32,204 nucleotides of DNA from Candidatus Roizmanbacteria bacterium (GTDB lineage Bacteria; Patescibacteriota; Microgenomatia; UBA1406; GWC2-37-13): contig JAAXWC010000017.1 in NCBI GenBank assembly GCA_013335175.1, positions 1 to 32,204 on the forward strand, read 5' to 3'. The notes beneath the pieces were generated by a model. That model was not told where the DNA came from. It saw only the letters and a program-made list of their open reading frames with translations, and did no database searches. Shown here piece after piece: positions 15,600 to 23,240 of this stretch. The position numbers were made by a program, and so were the translations under genes. Each line of letters starts with the position of its first letter. The stretch's first letter is position 1.

Positions 15600-16829
15600 T
15601 CACTCTTTTTTAGAGGTAAAAACGACGCTTCCCGGCATAATTGTTGAGTTCGTTTCAATCAGCACCCCAGGCATGAGCGATGCGTTGACGCCAATAAAGG
15701 CTTTTTGAGCGATGAAGGCCCCAACTTTTCTTCTTTGTGTTGGAATTCGTTTCCCTGCGATGACTACATCTACGTTTTGTTTATCTGCGCGAACATTCGC
15801 TGTACAGGCTCCATACCCCAAACGAACCCCCGGTTCAAGTACCGAGTCTCCGATGTAGTTATGATGCAGTTTTGTCCCTTCTCCAAGGTAGCTCCGTGCA
15901 ACTTCGCTGCCAAATCCTACGACGCAGTTTGCTTCTAAAATTGATTCTCGAACTAAGGCGTGTTGACAGACAACTACTCCCCTGCCAATGTAGGCAGGTC
16001 CCTTTACAACAGCAAAATCGTGTATAACGGCACCTTCTTCAATCTGTACCGCTCCTTCAACAACTGCATGGGGCGAAATGACCGCCTTTGCAGAAATCGA
16101 AGGAGTAATTCTGTTGCGAAGAAAGTACTCTGTCATGTCGAGGACATTAAATCCGTACTTAAGCTTTGCCCAACCTGCGGTGTATGGTACGACACGAATA
16201 ACGTGAATTTTCATGAGTGCGTTGAGAGCTTCCTCGTATAGTGTGTCTGAGTATGCTTGTTTTTTATATTCATGGATGAGTGCAAAAAACTCTTGCGGTT
16301 GTGAAAAATAGTGACCAGTAAGAATAACCTGATTACTGGGTTCATTTCCGGCTCCTGGTTTTTCGACGAGCTCAATAGCCCGGTCTCCTTCCACAGAGAC
16401 ATACCCTCCGGGGAAATAAGTCGTAACGGTTCGAACGGTTAGAGCGGCATAATCTTGTCTAGTTGCAGATGCAAGCAGTTCTTGATACAAAGATGCGTCT
16501 GTTATGTCCGCAGCACTTTTTACTATGATAGGTCGGCTGCCAATTTCAGCTTCAAAGAGAAGAAGTGCATCGGCCATTCCGGTTGCTTCTGGTTGTTTTT
16601 TTGCGGTAATGGAGAGACTTGGAAAATACGCTTTGCTTTCCTCTACCCACGCGTGGTTGTAGTCATTTGTAGTGATAAATAGCTCAGTAAATCCTTGTTG
16701 GTGTGCGAGTTCCAATGTGTGCTGAAGGAGTGTCTTTCCAAAAAAAGGAAAAAGTGTTTTATGTATGGTGAAGGGATAAAAACTCGTTCCATTTCCCCCA
16801 GCTAAAAGCACAAGTATCGGTTTTTCCAT
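15600..16829 (-). CDS. Nucleotide-sugar pyrophosphorylase with left-handed beta-helix domain
   Basis: 409 aa. The N-terminal half is a nucleotidyltransferase of the GlmU/RfbA type, with the phosphate loop LLAGGNGTSFYPFT (8-21) and the KTLFPFFGKTLLQH that follows. The C-terminal ~170 residues are hexapeptide repeats (VVEGAVQIEEGAVIHDFAVV and onwards), the left-handed beta-helix of GlmU-like and GDP-mannose pyrophosphorylase-like enzymes. The canonical GxGTRLxPxT...PK reads GNGTSFYPFT...HK, so the usual Arg and Pro are replaced; activity may be altered. It probably makes an NDP-sugar from a sugar 1-phosphate, which the nearby phosphohexomutase could supply. The start at 16829 follows TATAAT (16842-16847) by 12 nt; an in-frame start at 16907 lies upstream of that box and is rejected. 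Confidence 0.85.
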   Translation of the reverse strand: MEKPILVLLAGGNGTSFYPFTIHKTLFPFFGKTLLQHTLELAHQQGFTELFITTNDYNHAWVEESKAYFPSLSITAKKQPEATGMADALLLFEAEIGSRPIIVKSAADITDASLYQELLASATRQDYAALTVRTVTTYFPGGYVSVEGDRAIELVEKPGAGNEPSNQVILTGHYFSQPQEFFALIHEYKKQAYSDTLYEEALNALMKIHVIRVVPYTAGWAKLKYGFNVLDMTEYFLRNRITPSISAKAVISPHAVVEGAVQIEEGAVIHDFAVVKGPAYIGRGVVVCQHALVRESILEANCVVGFGSEVARSYLGEGTKLHHNYIGDSVLEPGVRLGYGACTANVRADKQNVDVVIAGKRIPTQRRKVGAFIAQKAFIGVNASLMPGVLIETNSTIMPGSVVFTSKKE

Positions 16830-16841
16830 AGTTGTGAGTTT

Positions 16842-16847
16842 ATTATA
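16842..16847 (-). promoter_or_regulatory. -10 box of the pyrophosphorylase gene
   Basis: TATAAT, 12 nt before the ATG at 16829. The predicted 5' leader is about five bases. Confidence 0.55.
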
Positions 16848-16910
16848 GCATTGTGAAAACAAAATGACATAAGGATAGAGGCCAAGGGAATCTATACAAT
16901 GGAGCAATAG

Positions 16911-17156
16911 CTCAAAAAGGATGGCACGCTAAGGAGTAGCAACGTCATTCCGGACAGCGAATGGAAGGAGCTCAGCGTCGTCATTCTGGCAAACGTAGTG
17001 CGTCCAGAATCGTTGTTTAGTTTCAAAAAGAATGGAGGTCATTCCCTCGAAGGAGGGAATCCATGGTAGGAGTCTGATGCAAGGGTCGGGATGGATCCCC
17101 GCCTACGCGGGGATGACGACAAGAAGGATGTATCCCCGATCAGGCGAGGAATGACA
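16911..17156. repeat. Mosaic of hairpin repeat modules in the 668-bp gap 16830-17497
   Basis: Contains a 34-bp module (16914-16947) that recurs exactly at 26489-26522. A hairpin region containing TCCAGAAT follows. At 17040-17120 is a reverse-complement copy of the 6.45-kb repeat with only one 14-bp sub-unit, followed by a further ATTCC/GGAATGAC edge at 17146-17156. No gene is supported in this part. Confidence 0.8.
17040..17120 (-). repeat. Hairpin repeat, copy 3 (inverted, one 14-bp sub-unit)
   Basis: Reverse complement of the unit at 6451-6583: both stem-loops are present, with a single sub-unit reading ATCAGACTCCTACC between them. Confidence 0.85.
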
Positions 17157-17188
17157 GAAAATATTTTCATGCAAAAAGAAAGATGAGA

Positions 17189-17217
17189 TTGACGTATAAT
17201 ATCGTATTTATTATAGG
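17189..17217 (+). promoter_or_regulatory. Candidate promoter in an intergenic gap
   Basis: TTGACG (17189-17194), a 17-bp spacer and TATAGG (17212-17217) on the plus strand, facing no intact gene. See the relic at 17230-17385. Confidence 0.3.
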
Positions 17218-17229
17218 ATATATAAATAA

Positions 17230-17385
17230 ACGCCATTTAGATTGTCAGTCAAACCTAAAGACAGAGAAGAAGAACTGATTGAATGATATAAAAGCGATTA
17301 GCAAACACATATCTATTCTGCTAAAATTACCCCAACTTTTCTCGGGAGCGCGCTAGCAGGCTCTTTTTTATCAAAATTTGAGTAA
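17230..17385 (+). pseudogene. Possible relic of a small leaderless gene (or a small RNA)
   Basis: From an ACG at 17230, 12 nt after a TATAGG box, one frame reads PFRLSVKPKDREEELIE, TGA, YKSD, TAG, then QTHIYSAKITPTFLGSAL and AGSFLSKFE to TAA at 17383-17385. The charged then hydrophobic pattern looks protein-like. The two in-frame stops and the ACG where an ATG is expected suggest a dead gene. The alternative is a non-coding RNA ending in the GAGC...GCTC hairpin with T-run at 17346-17369. Neither is proven. I see nothing convincing between 17386 and 17497. Confidence 0.25.
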
Positions 17386-17497
17386 AATTAATTACGATGT
17401 CGTTTTTCTAGTGTTTTTATATTGTTACAGACACTATCGGTAAGATTTGTATCGGCACGTACCGTTTGGTATTGAACGTTCAGAGCTATACTATAGG

Positions 17498-18052
17498 CTA
17501 AATACTTTTTGGGTCTATTGCTGTAATCCAAGGATATTGTTCGTGAACTAAATTCAAAAAAGCCAGGTTGTTGTCGATTATTGTCACTTGATCGTATGTT
17601 TGGTTATTCCACAAGAATTCATGCCCCCGAATGTGATCGGCAAGAATGTTTATTTTTTGTGTTTGCGTGATGTACACCTCGTCTACTCTTGTTTTTAAAT
17701 CGAGTTCTTGAATTTTCGCTTCTTGTATTTTGGCGTCACCCAAAGTAAATAGTACTTTGTATCCTTCAAACCGAGCAATGTAGGAAAGAACCTGAGTATT
17801 TACCAGTATATTCTGTATTGCCTGAAAGATACGATCAACTATAGCTTTTGAAGTTACCGATGGAACACGCGACTGGACATATGCTGCAAACCGCTCATAC
17901 CATTCATTTTGAGTGGGGTCACTTTTTAGGTAAAGACGTGTTACTTCATCAAGACTTAATTTCGTAACTTCCACAACGCTTTGGAATACCGCCTTTTTGA
18001 AACCAACCGTATCTATTATGGTATCGTCCAGGTCGACAAGCAGGATATGCAT
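17498..18052 (-). CDS. HAD-superfamily hydrolase
   Basis: 184 aa. The HAD motifs are in order: nucleophile DLDDTIID (motif I, residues 7-14), VLFTLGD with the motif II Thr, a Lys in QTQKINIL (motif III), and VTIIDNNLAFL (motif IV, where the family usually has DD or DN). A helical cap lies between motifs I and II, typical of subfamily I phosphatases. The substrate is unknown and cannot be guessed from neighbours. The TATAAT at 18059-18064 lies six nucleotides before the ATG. The gene stands as its own unit between the phosphohexomutase gene and the repeat-rich gap. Confidence 0.8.
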   Translation of the reverse strand: MHILLVDLDDTIIDTVGFKKAVFQSVVEVTKLSLDEVTRLYLKSDPTQNEWYERFAAYVQSRVPSVTSKAIVDRIFQAIQNILVNTQVLSYIARFEGYKVLFTLGDAKIQEAKIQELDLKTRVDEVYITQTQKINILADHIRGHEFLWNNQTYDQVTIIDNNLAFLNLVHEQYPWITAIDPKSI

Positions 18053-18058
18053 AGGCCA

Positions 18059-18064
18059 ATTATA
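18059..18064 (-). promoter_or_regulatory. -10 box of the HAD hydrolase gene
   Basis: TATAAT on the minus strand, six bases before the ATG at 18052. Confidence 0.6.
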
Positions 18065-18141
18065 GCAGAACTACACACCACACCGATCACTCCTTTTTGA
18101 AGTTCGCGCATATTCAGAGCCTTATTACCGGCTACTTTCCG

Positions 18142-19542
18142 TTAGTCGTGGCTTTCAGGCTGTGATCCAGCGGCGATAATTTGTGACTTTAGTTCCTCGA
18201 CCTTTGTGTCAACGATTTCCTGCGATTGGCCTTCAACATTCAATCGGAGAAGTGGTTCTGTGTTCGAAGAGCGGATATTTACCCGCCAATCGGGATAATC
18301 TATCGATACTCCGTCTTGTCGTGAAACTTCACCATCGGGGTACGAAGAAAGGACCGACTGGATAATATCGGCTGCTGTTGTGCCCTCGTTTACTACAAAA
18401 TTAATTTCTCCTGACTCGATAGAAGATTGGACATCTCTTACCAATTCGGAAAGAGGTTTTTGCTCTGCACCGATAAGCTCTAAAAGCGTTACGATTACTC
18501 GTACGGCACTTTCTCCCCCACCCGTCTCTCGAAAATAATAGTGGCCTGAAGATTCTCCGGCAAAGGCAGCGCCTTCATCGTTTAATAGTTTGGTGATAAG
18601 TGCGTGTCCTACCTGACTAAGTATTGTTGTACCCTGATATTTTTCAACAACTGCTTGAACGTTTCGTGTGTAACGAACATCGACCAAGATTTTTTCTCCT
18701 GGTTTTTTTGTAAGGATTTCTTTTGCAATAAGGGCACTAGTTATGGTAGCAGAAAGAATCTGACCTTTTTCATCGATAAAAAAAACACGGTCGCCATCGC
18801 CATCAGTTGCAATTCCGAGATCTGCTTTTTCTTCCCGAACTTTTTGCTGAAGTTGAACGAGTGTCTCAAACTCTAAAGGATTGGGTTTATGTGCCGGGAA
18901 ATTTCCATCAAGATTAAAATTGATAGGAATGAGCTCTCCCGGAACTTTTTTAAAAAGTTCTGCAATGTACGTTGCCCCCATAGCATTTGCAGGGTCGGCT
19001 ACTACTTTGAGCGGTCGTATGTGTGTCGGACGTACTGTTGCAAGGGCATTTTCTACTTCATCGGCTATTGCATTTGGATATTGAGCTACCGCTCCATTTT
19101 CTGCTGAGGGAACAAAATCCCCTTCTACCGCACGGCGTTTTACTTCGTCCATGCCGGTTGTTTTTCCGATTTTAATAAGTTTGGTCCCGTCTCGTTTCAC
19201 CAATTTTACCCCGTTGTACTGTGGTGGGTTGTGTGAAGCACTAATCTGGATACCAACATCATAGTTGCCTTTTAATACTGCGTAATAGACTGCGGTTGTT
19301 GGAACGAGTCCAATGTCTATTACCTGTGCGCCAAGAGAAACAAGAGCATCCTTTGCTTTTTCAAAAAGTTCTGGCGATGAAAGGCGCATATCGCGTCCGA
19401 GTACAACCTGCAAGTTTTCGCGTTGAATATCGGTCACAAAAAAACTATAGATTGCCTTTACGATGGTTTGAATTGTTTCACTGTTAATTTCTGAAGGGTA
19501 TAAGCCACGAATATCGTAGGCTTTAAAAATAGATGGATTCAT
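18142..19542 (-). CDS. Phosphomannomutase/phosphoglucomutase
   Basis: 466 aa, the usual length of the alpha-D-phosphohexomutase family, which interconverts sugar 6- and 1-phosphates through a phosphoserine. All four family motifs are intact: the phosphoserine loop ISASHNPPQYNG with S103, the Mg-binding loop DGDGD (247-251), the sugar-specificity loop GESSGH (329-334) and the phosphate-binding loop RSSNTEP (424-430). GESSGH is typical of ManB/AlgC-type enzymes acting on mannose or glucose phosphates. With the pyrophosphorylase two genes away it could form a route to an NDP-sugar for glycan synthesis. The -10 (TTATAT, 19549-19554) is weak, six bases before the ATG. Confidence 0.95.
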   Translation of the reverse strand: MNPSIFKAYDIRGLYPSEINSETIQTIVKAIYSFFVTDIQRENLQVVLGRDMRLSSPELFEKAKDALVSLGAQVIDIGLVPTTAVYYAVLKGNYDVGIQISASHNPPQYNGVKLVKRDGTKLIKIGKTTGMDEVKRRAVEGDFVPSAENGAVAQYPNAIADEVENALATVRPTHIRPLKVVADPANAMGATYIAELFKKVPGELIPINFNLDGNFPAHKPNPLEFETLVQLQQKVREEKADLGIATDGDGDRVFFIDEKGQILSATITSALIAKEILTKKPGEKILVDVRYTRNVQAVVEKYQGTTILSQVGHALITKLLNDEGAAFAGESSGHYYFRETGGGESAVRVIVTLLELIGAEQKPLSELVRDVQSSIESGEINFVVNEGTTAADIIQSVLSSYPDGEVSRQDGVSIDYPDWRVNIRSSNTEPLLRLNVEGQSQEIVDTKVEELKSQIIAAGSQPESHD

Positions 19543-19549
19543 AAAAAAA

Positions 19550-19674
19550 TATAATTAGTAATGTGAAAAGTAGCAAAAAATGGGTGTCTGAGCGAAGGGC
19601 GCCCGGCAAAATCGTGCGTGGCGTTAAAACAAGCACTTTTGGCGGGAAGAGCGAACGACAGGCCTCTGTTTTTT
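19550..19674 (+). ncRNA. Candidate small structured RNA (alternatively a GTG-started 84-aa ORF)
   Basis: A plus-strand TATAAT (19550-19555) is followed by a locally GC-rich stretch containing GGGTGTC (19582-19588) able to pair fully, with G-U pairs, with GGCGCCC about nine bases later. It ends in the hairpin ACAG-GCCT-CTGT followed by a T-run (19658-19674), a weak intrinsic terminator. The first ATG (19561) is followed at once by TGA. A GTG at 19563 opens an 84-aa frame that runs through the hairpin and overlaps the 3' end of holA; its product is unlike anything I know. No Rfam family is recognised. The remaining gap to 19749 is featureless. Confidence 0.3.
19658..19674 (+). terminator. Weak intrinsic terminator
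   Basis: A 4-bp stem (ACAG/CTGT) with a GCCT loop runs into six T. Confidence 0.35.
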
Positions 19675-19749
19675 GCTATTTACAGGTAATTGTTTTGACT
19701 GCGTCTCATCGGCAGACTCTCACAATGACACGGTATCCGTATGACACTA

Positions 19750-20439
19750 TCATAAATAATATACGCTCAGGATGTCAAGTGAGTTTTTGTATCCGTGTAC
19801 ATTTGAGCTTGATTTGAGCCCGCTATCAATTTTTGCCAATGCTTCATAATATTCAACTAATTTTTTTCCATCCCATTTTTTCGCCTGACCATACAGCTTT
19901 GCCCGTTGCCAACTGGGAATAGACGAGGGAAGTGCTTCAGAAAAAGCTAAAACCAAAGTTCGTATATGCCTCGCAAGCATTGCAAAAATAAATCCTTCAT
20001 CCTGCGTGTTGGCAACTTTTTCCAGAGTTTTGGTAAACACAACTTTATTCCCTGGATAACAGAGGTCGAGCAGCTGAAAAATACTCTTTTCCGGTTTAAA
20101 TTCCTTTGCAGTTCCGAGTTTGGATAACGAAACATCCCGTTGACTTTTACCTTCTTCCCAGTCGATAACCTCAATCTCCGGATTCTTTGCCAGTTCTTGA
20201 ATTATCTGAGCAAAGGTTCCTTTTTTGCTGCGTGTATATGCTTTTTGTAGGTTTTCGACAACATAAATAATGGGAGCACCAAAAAGAGTAAGGGTCCCTT
20301 CTGCGCTTTTATATACCGTTTCGAGTTCAGAAGGAGCAACCGATTGTATCTCGTACTGTTTCGATTGGTACTGCACTTTGAGTTGTGATAAGTATGCGCG
20401 GGAAGCAATAGAATCTTCCCCGCAAATAATAGTGAGCAT
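19750..20439 (-). CDS. holA: Shortened DNA polymerase III delta subunit (HolA-like)
   Basis: 229 aa; typical HolA has about 330-340. Recognisable are the N-terminal LTIICGEDSIASRAYLSQL, a Walker-like ELETVYKSAEGTLTLFGAPIIYV region seen in HolA, and the C-terminal collar-type helices FAMLARHIRTLVLAF and ALAKIDSGLKSSSN. HolA opens the sliding clamp and lacks ATPase activity of its own. The missing ~100 residues lie in the middle, between the nucleotide-binding-like and collar parts, so this is a reduced delta, as is common in CPR lineages. Assignment is by pattern and could be a related clamp-loader protein. TACAAT lies six bases before the ATG, back-to-back with the promoter of the sugar kinase gene. 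Confidence 0.7.
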   Translation of the reverse strand: MLTIICGEDSIASRAYLSQLKVQYQSKQYEIQSVAPSELETVYKSAEGTLTLFGAPIIYVVENLQKAYTRSKKGTFAQIIQELAKNPEIEVIDWEEGKSQRDVSLSKLGTAKEFKPEKSIFQLLDLCYPGNKVVFTKTLEKVANTQDEGFIFAMLARHIRTLVLAFSEALPSSIPSWQRAKLYGQAKKWDGKKLVEYYEALAKIDSGLKSSSNVHGYKNSLDILSVYYL

Positions 20440-20445
20440 GGGTAC

Positions 20446-20480
20446 ATTGTAACAAATACATATAATGATTGTGTTATAGT
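20446..20480. promoter_or_regulatory. Divergent promoters of holA and the PfkB-family gene
   Basis: The minus-strand TACAAT (20446-20451) is six bases from the holA ATG at 20439. The plus-strand TATAGT (20475-20480) is six bases from the ATG at 20487. The two promoters share 47 bp, so transcription in the two directions may interfere. Confidence 0.55.
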
Positions 20481-20486
20481 TAAATC

Positions 20487-21398
20487 ATGTACGACCTGAT
20501 TTCTATTGGCGCAATTGGAATAGACTTTTATTTTCAGGGAGAAAGCCTTACCGTAGATGAGGGTCGTTTTCAACTTGCGTATGGGGGGAAGTACTTCGTT
20601 GATCACTTTAAGGAGTCATTGGGAGGTGGAGGTGCTAATGTGGCTATAGGAGTGCAAAAATATGGTTTCAAAACAGCACTTCTTGCTAAAATTGCGCAAG
20701 GGGTTTTTACCGATCTTATTACGCGAAAATTAAAGCTTGCAGGAGTTGATCATCGATTGTGTCAGTATGACGAGGATTATTCAAATATCTCCTGTATTCT
20801 TCTTGGTCCAAAAGGTGAACGTTCTATTATTAACTACCGCACGCCACACCAGCATTTGTTTAAAGAAAATACTGATTTACAGGTTTTAGAGCACTCAAAG
20901 GCGGTCTATCTTGGAAATCTCTCAGATGTTTCTCTGACTGATAAGGAGCACTTACTTCGATTTGTTAAAAAAAATGATATTCTCACTTTTGTGAATCTGG
21001 GAGTGCAGGATGCACGTCGCAAAAAAGATCAGTTGGAGGAATTTTTATCACCGGTTGATGTACTGATAATAAATGGGCATGAATTTGCAGATATCGCCAA
21101 AATAGATTACAACGATTTAAATTTCAAAAAGGACATTGTGAAGGTCTACGCGCCGTATTTGTTGGAAAAAATAGTGATTGTGACCGAGGGAGAAAAAGGA
21201 AGTTATGGATATTTTAATGGCAGTTTATTTTACCAGGAGGCATTGAAACCTCAACGTATTGTTGATACAACCGGCGCGGGAGATGGCTATACTGCCGGAT
21301 TTATTGCTTCTTATTTACGGTATAAAAATTTACCTCATGCGATGAAAGTTGGAGCCGAAATGGCAAAAGAGATTTTAGGGAAAGTAGGCGCGAATTAA
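20487..21398 (+). CDS. PfkB/ribokinase-family sugar kinase
   Basis: 303 aa, the normal size. Both family signatures are present: the N-terminal glycine-rich substrate motif GGGGANVAIGVQKYG and the C-terminal DTTGAGDGYTAGF, where GAGD holds the catalytic Asp and the anion hole. ATP phosphorylation of a sugar or nucleoside is expected; the sugar is not predictable. An unusual feature is a ~25-residue stretch between the start and the GGGGAN motif (FYFQGESLTVDEGRFQLAYG). The 117-bp gap after it shows no gene. Confidence 0.92.
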   Translation: MYDLISIGAIGIDFYFQGESLTVDEGRFQLAYGGKYFVDHFKESLGGGGANVAIGVQKYGFKTALLAKIAQGVFTDLITRKLKLAGVDHRLCQYDEDYSNISCILLGPKGERSIINYRTPHQHLFKENTDLQVLEHSKAVYLGNLSDVSLTDKEHLLRFVKKNDILTFVNLGVQDARRKKDQLEEFLSPVDVLIINGHEFADIAKIDYNDLNFKKDIVKVYAPYLLEKIVIVTEGEKGSYGYFNGSLFYQEALKPQRIVDTTGAGDGYTAGFIASYLRYKNLPHAMKVGAEMAKEILGKVGAN

Positions 21399-21515
21399 GG
21401 CTTTGTTTATAGCCGTGAGTTGCATTTAGTGAGGGATTAAAAGATCACTTGCAAGAAAGGAGGCTATTTTTAGCAAAAAATGTGTCATTTTATGCTATTA
21501 GCTTCAATTTAAACA

Positions 21516-22598
21516 TCAAATAGCGGATACTTTATTAATTGCAAGTTCTATATCTGACTTTTTTAATGGAAAACTTTGGGAAAGAGTGTGGCCAGATAGA
21601 ATATCCTCGAGTGTTTTTGCAAGTTCTGTAACTACTTTTGGGTCATTTTCTGTTTTGTAATTGTTTACTGCACTAATGAAATCAGAAATTCTTTGAGGCG
21701 GAACTTCGTCAAAAATTTTCATGCAATACATCGAAAGATTATATCTTCTCCAGTCATCAATAATTTCTGTGGAAAGTCCCATTTTTTTAAGTACTTCATG
21801 TTCAAAATATACCGCCCATCGTTCTTCATAACACATGTATTTTAACTTGCTTGTATTATTGTCAAATGTAATAGGATATTCACGATTAACCTCATCGTAT
21901 GAACTGGAATACCCTATTGTTCCCCTTAATTCTTTCATACTACCTGAAAAATCAAGAACATGTCCACGTTCATGTGCTATGTTAGTCGCGAGCAGAGATT
22001 TTAATAGACTTTCTGACATCTGCGTTTTCCCTATTCGGCATAATTTCAGTGCGATATAATAAGGAAAAATGAGATCAATCTTAACATTACGCGATTCTTT
22101 TGAAGCACTTGTATTAACATCCCATCCAAACTCAATATTTGCACTCTCTAAATCTGATGTAAGTAGGCCTTTCTGCTCCGAAGAAATATCTAAATCATTT
22201 ACACATGCAATAAGGCTATTATCTACTTGTTTGGCGAGTTCTAAAGCATCTATACCAAATTCGTTATACTGTTGTTCAATCATCTGCTTTTTCTCTTCCT
22301 TATTGTGATAGTAATCGTTCTCTTGAAAAAAATTTGGTGCTCCTTCTATGACACGTATTGCTTCTTGAGGATCAAAAGGGTTAGTTTTAAGTAGTGAGAG
22401 AGTATTTTCCATCCCTTTGCCAGCTTGTTTTCTTAGTCTTGGAGCTAAATCAGGATATTTTGCTTCTAAAGTATGGGGCAAAAGCATTGGGTAGCTTATT
22501 CTTCTTGTTTCAAGAATACATAAATTCTCAATCCGTTCCTCTGTATAGGCAGTTAAACTATCTTTTTGCTGGGGTTCATAATTATTTAGTATGTCCAT
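21516..22598 (-). CDS. Putative zinc metallopeptidase (HExxH), unrecognised family
   Basis: 360 aa. NIAHERGHVLDFSG (HERGH at residues 209-213) is an HExxH zinc motif, and about 46 residues later comes EERWAVYFEHEVL, whose Glu could be the third ligand of a gluzincin. The N-terminal ~200 residues are helical and charged. No signal peptide or membrane helix is visible, so it is likely cytosolic. The family is not recognised; the role is inferred only from the metal site. The start at 22598 is chosen because TAAAAT (22606-22611) lies seven bases upstream, making the in-frame ATG at 22622 untranscribed. It borders the repeat-flanked kinase block and could belong to it or not. Confidence 0.45.
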   Translation of the reverse strand: MDILNNYEPQQKDSLTAYTEERIENLCILETRRISYPMLLPHTLEAKYPDLAPRLRKQAGKGMENTLSLLKTNPFDPQEAIRVIEGAPNFFQENDYYHNKEEKKQMIEQQYNEFGIDALELAKQVDNSLIACVNDLDISSEQKGLLTSDLESANIEFGWDVNTSASKESRNVKIDLIFPYYIALKLCRIGKTQMSESLLKSLLATNIAHERGHVLDFSGSMKELRGTIGYSSSYDEVNREYPITFDNNTSKLKYMCYEERWAVYFEHEVLKKMGLSTEIIDDWRRYNLSMYCMKIFDEVPPQRISDFISAVNNYKTENDPKVVTELAKTLEDILSGHTLSQSFPLKKSDIELAINKVSAI

Positions 22599-22670
22599 AC
22601 CTATTATTTTACCACAAAACATATTTCACTGTTTCGATACCCATTTTTCCACTTGCTCAACCGCAATAAA

Positions 22671-22904
22671 TTCTTTCCCTTCATTTGTGGGGGTTGCGGA
22701 ATCTCCCTATGTGCGTGTATCGAAGAAGGCAAATTATTTCAAAAACATTTCCGGCGTAATAACCTCAATTTCTGGCAGGATAGGAATAGCTGGCTTTGAG
22801 TACAGTGTAATCAATTGGGCATTATTGCACTTTAGTGTTTCTTTTGCTTTTAACAGTGCCTTTATTTCACGTTGAACGGTATCGTTGTCAGAAAGATCAT
22901 AACA
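22671..22904. repeat. Left copy of a long direct repeat (234 bp visible)
   Basis: Matches 31971-32204 base for base at an offset of exactly 9300 bp, with three differences (22688 T/C, 22765 T/G, 22777 A/G). It holds the 3' end of the DUF4143-type ATPase gene and about 60 bp beyond it. The right copy is cut by the window edge, so the true repeat may be longer. Confidence 0.95.
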
Positions 22905-23226
22905 CACTTGATAGAGTGTGTCTGCCCTTCCATTAGTGAGGGACACAAAATCTACTTCTGCACCTTCCCGATCTCTATAGTAATGGAGTGTTTCACATTG
23001 TTGGGATAATAATCCATATATATAATTTTCAAATAATCGTCCATAATTTTTTGAGAACTTAGTGGTAAGTGCAGTTATGAAACCTGTATCTATAAAGTAA
23101 TTTTTACGAGGATATTGTAACTGATTCACTACCGACGGACTAAAAATATACAGTTCCTTCATAAAATAGGAAGACTCAATATATGAAATATAATTATCAA
23201 CCGTTGACAAGCCCAATAAACTTTTC
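22734..23226 (-). pseudogene. DUF4143-type ATPase gene, C-terminal half only
   Basis: About 163 residues remain: KSLLGLSTVDNYISYIESSY, then YFIDTGF, GRLFENYIY and YYRDREGAEVDFVS. These are the hallmarks of the C-terminal part (DUF4143) of the AAA_14 ATPases, where family members have ~400 aa with an N-terminal P-loop domain. That N-terminal half is absent. The frame is closed by TAG at 23226-23228, where the promoter of the next plus-strand gene begins. No sensible start codon exists (a TTG at 23216 only), so the gene is probably dead. A second, near-identical copy begins at the right edge of the window and may be intact. Confidence 0.8.
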
Positions 23227-23232
23227 TATAGT
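23204..23232 (+). promoter_or_regulatory. Strong promoter of the 347-aa paralogue
   Basis: TTGACA (23204-23209), a 17-bp spacer, TATAGT (23227-23232), and eight bases to the ATG at 23241. The -35 lies inside the truncated ATPase gene. Confidence 0.75.
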
Positions 23233-23240
23233 TACTGCAT

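Noticed and set aside
17230-17385. Reassigned TGA codon, as in Gracilibacteria
   Set aside because: TGA ends many intact genes here, including both ATGA overlaps in the first operon, so it is a normal stop.
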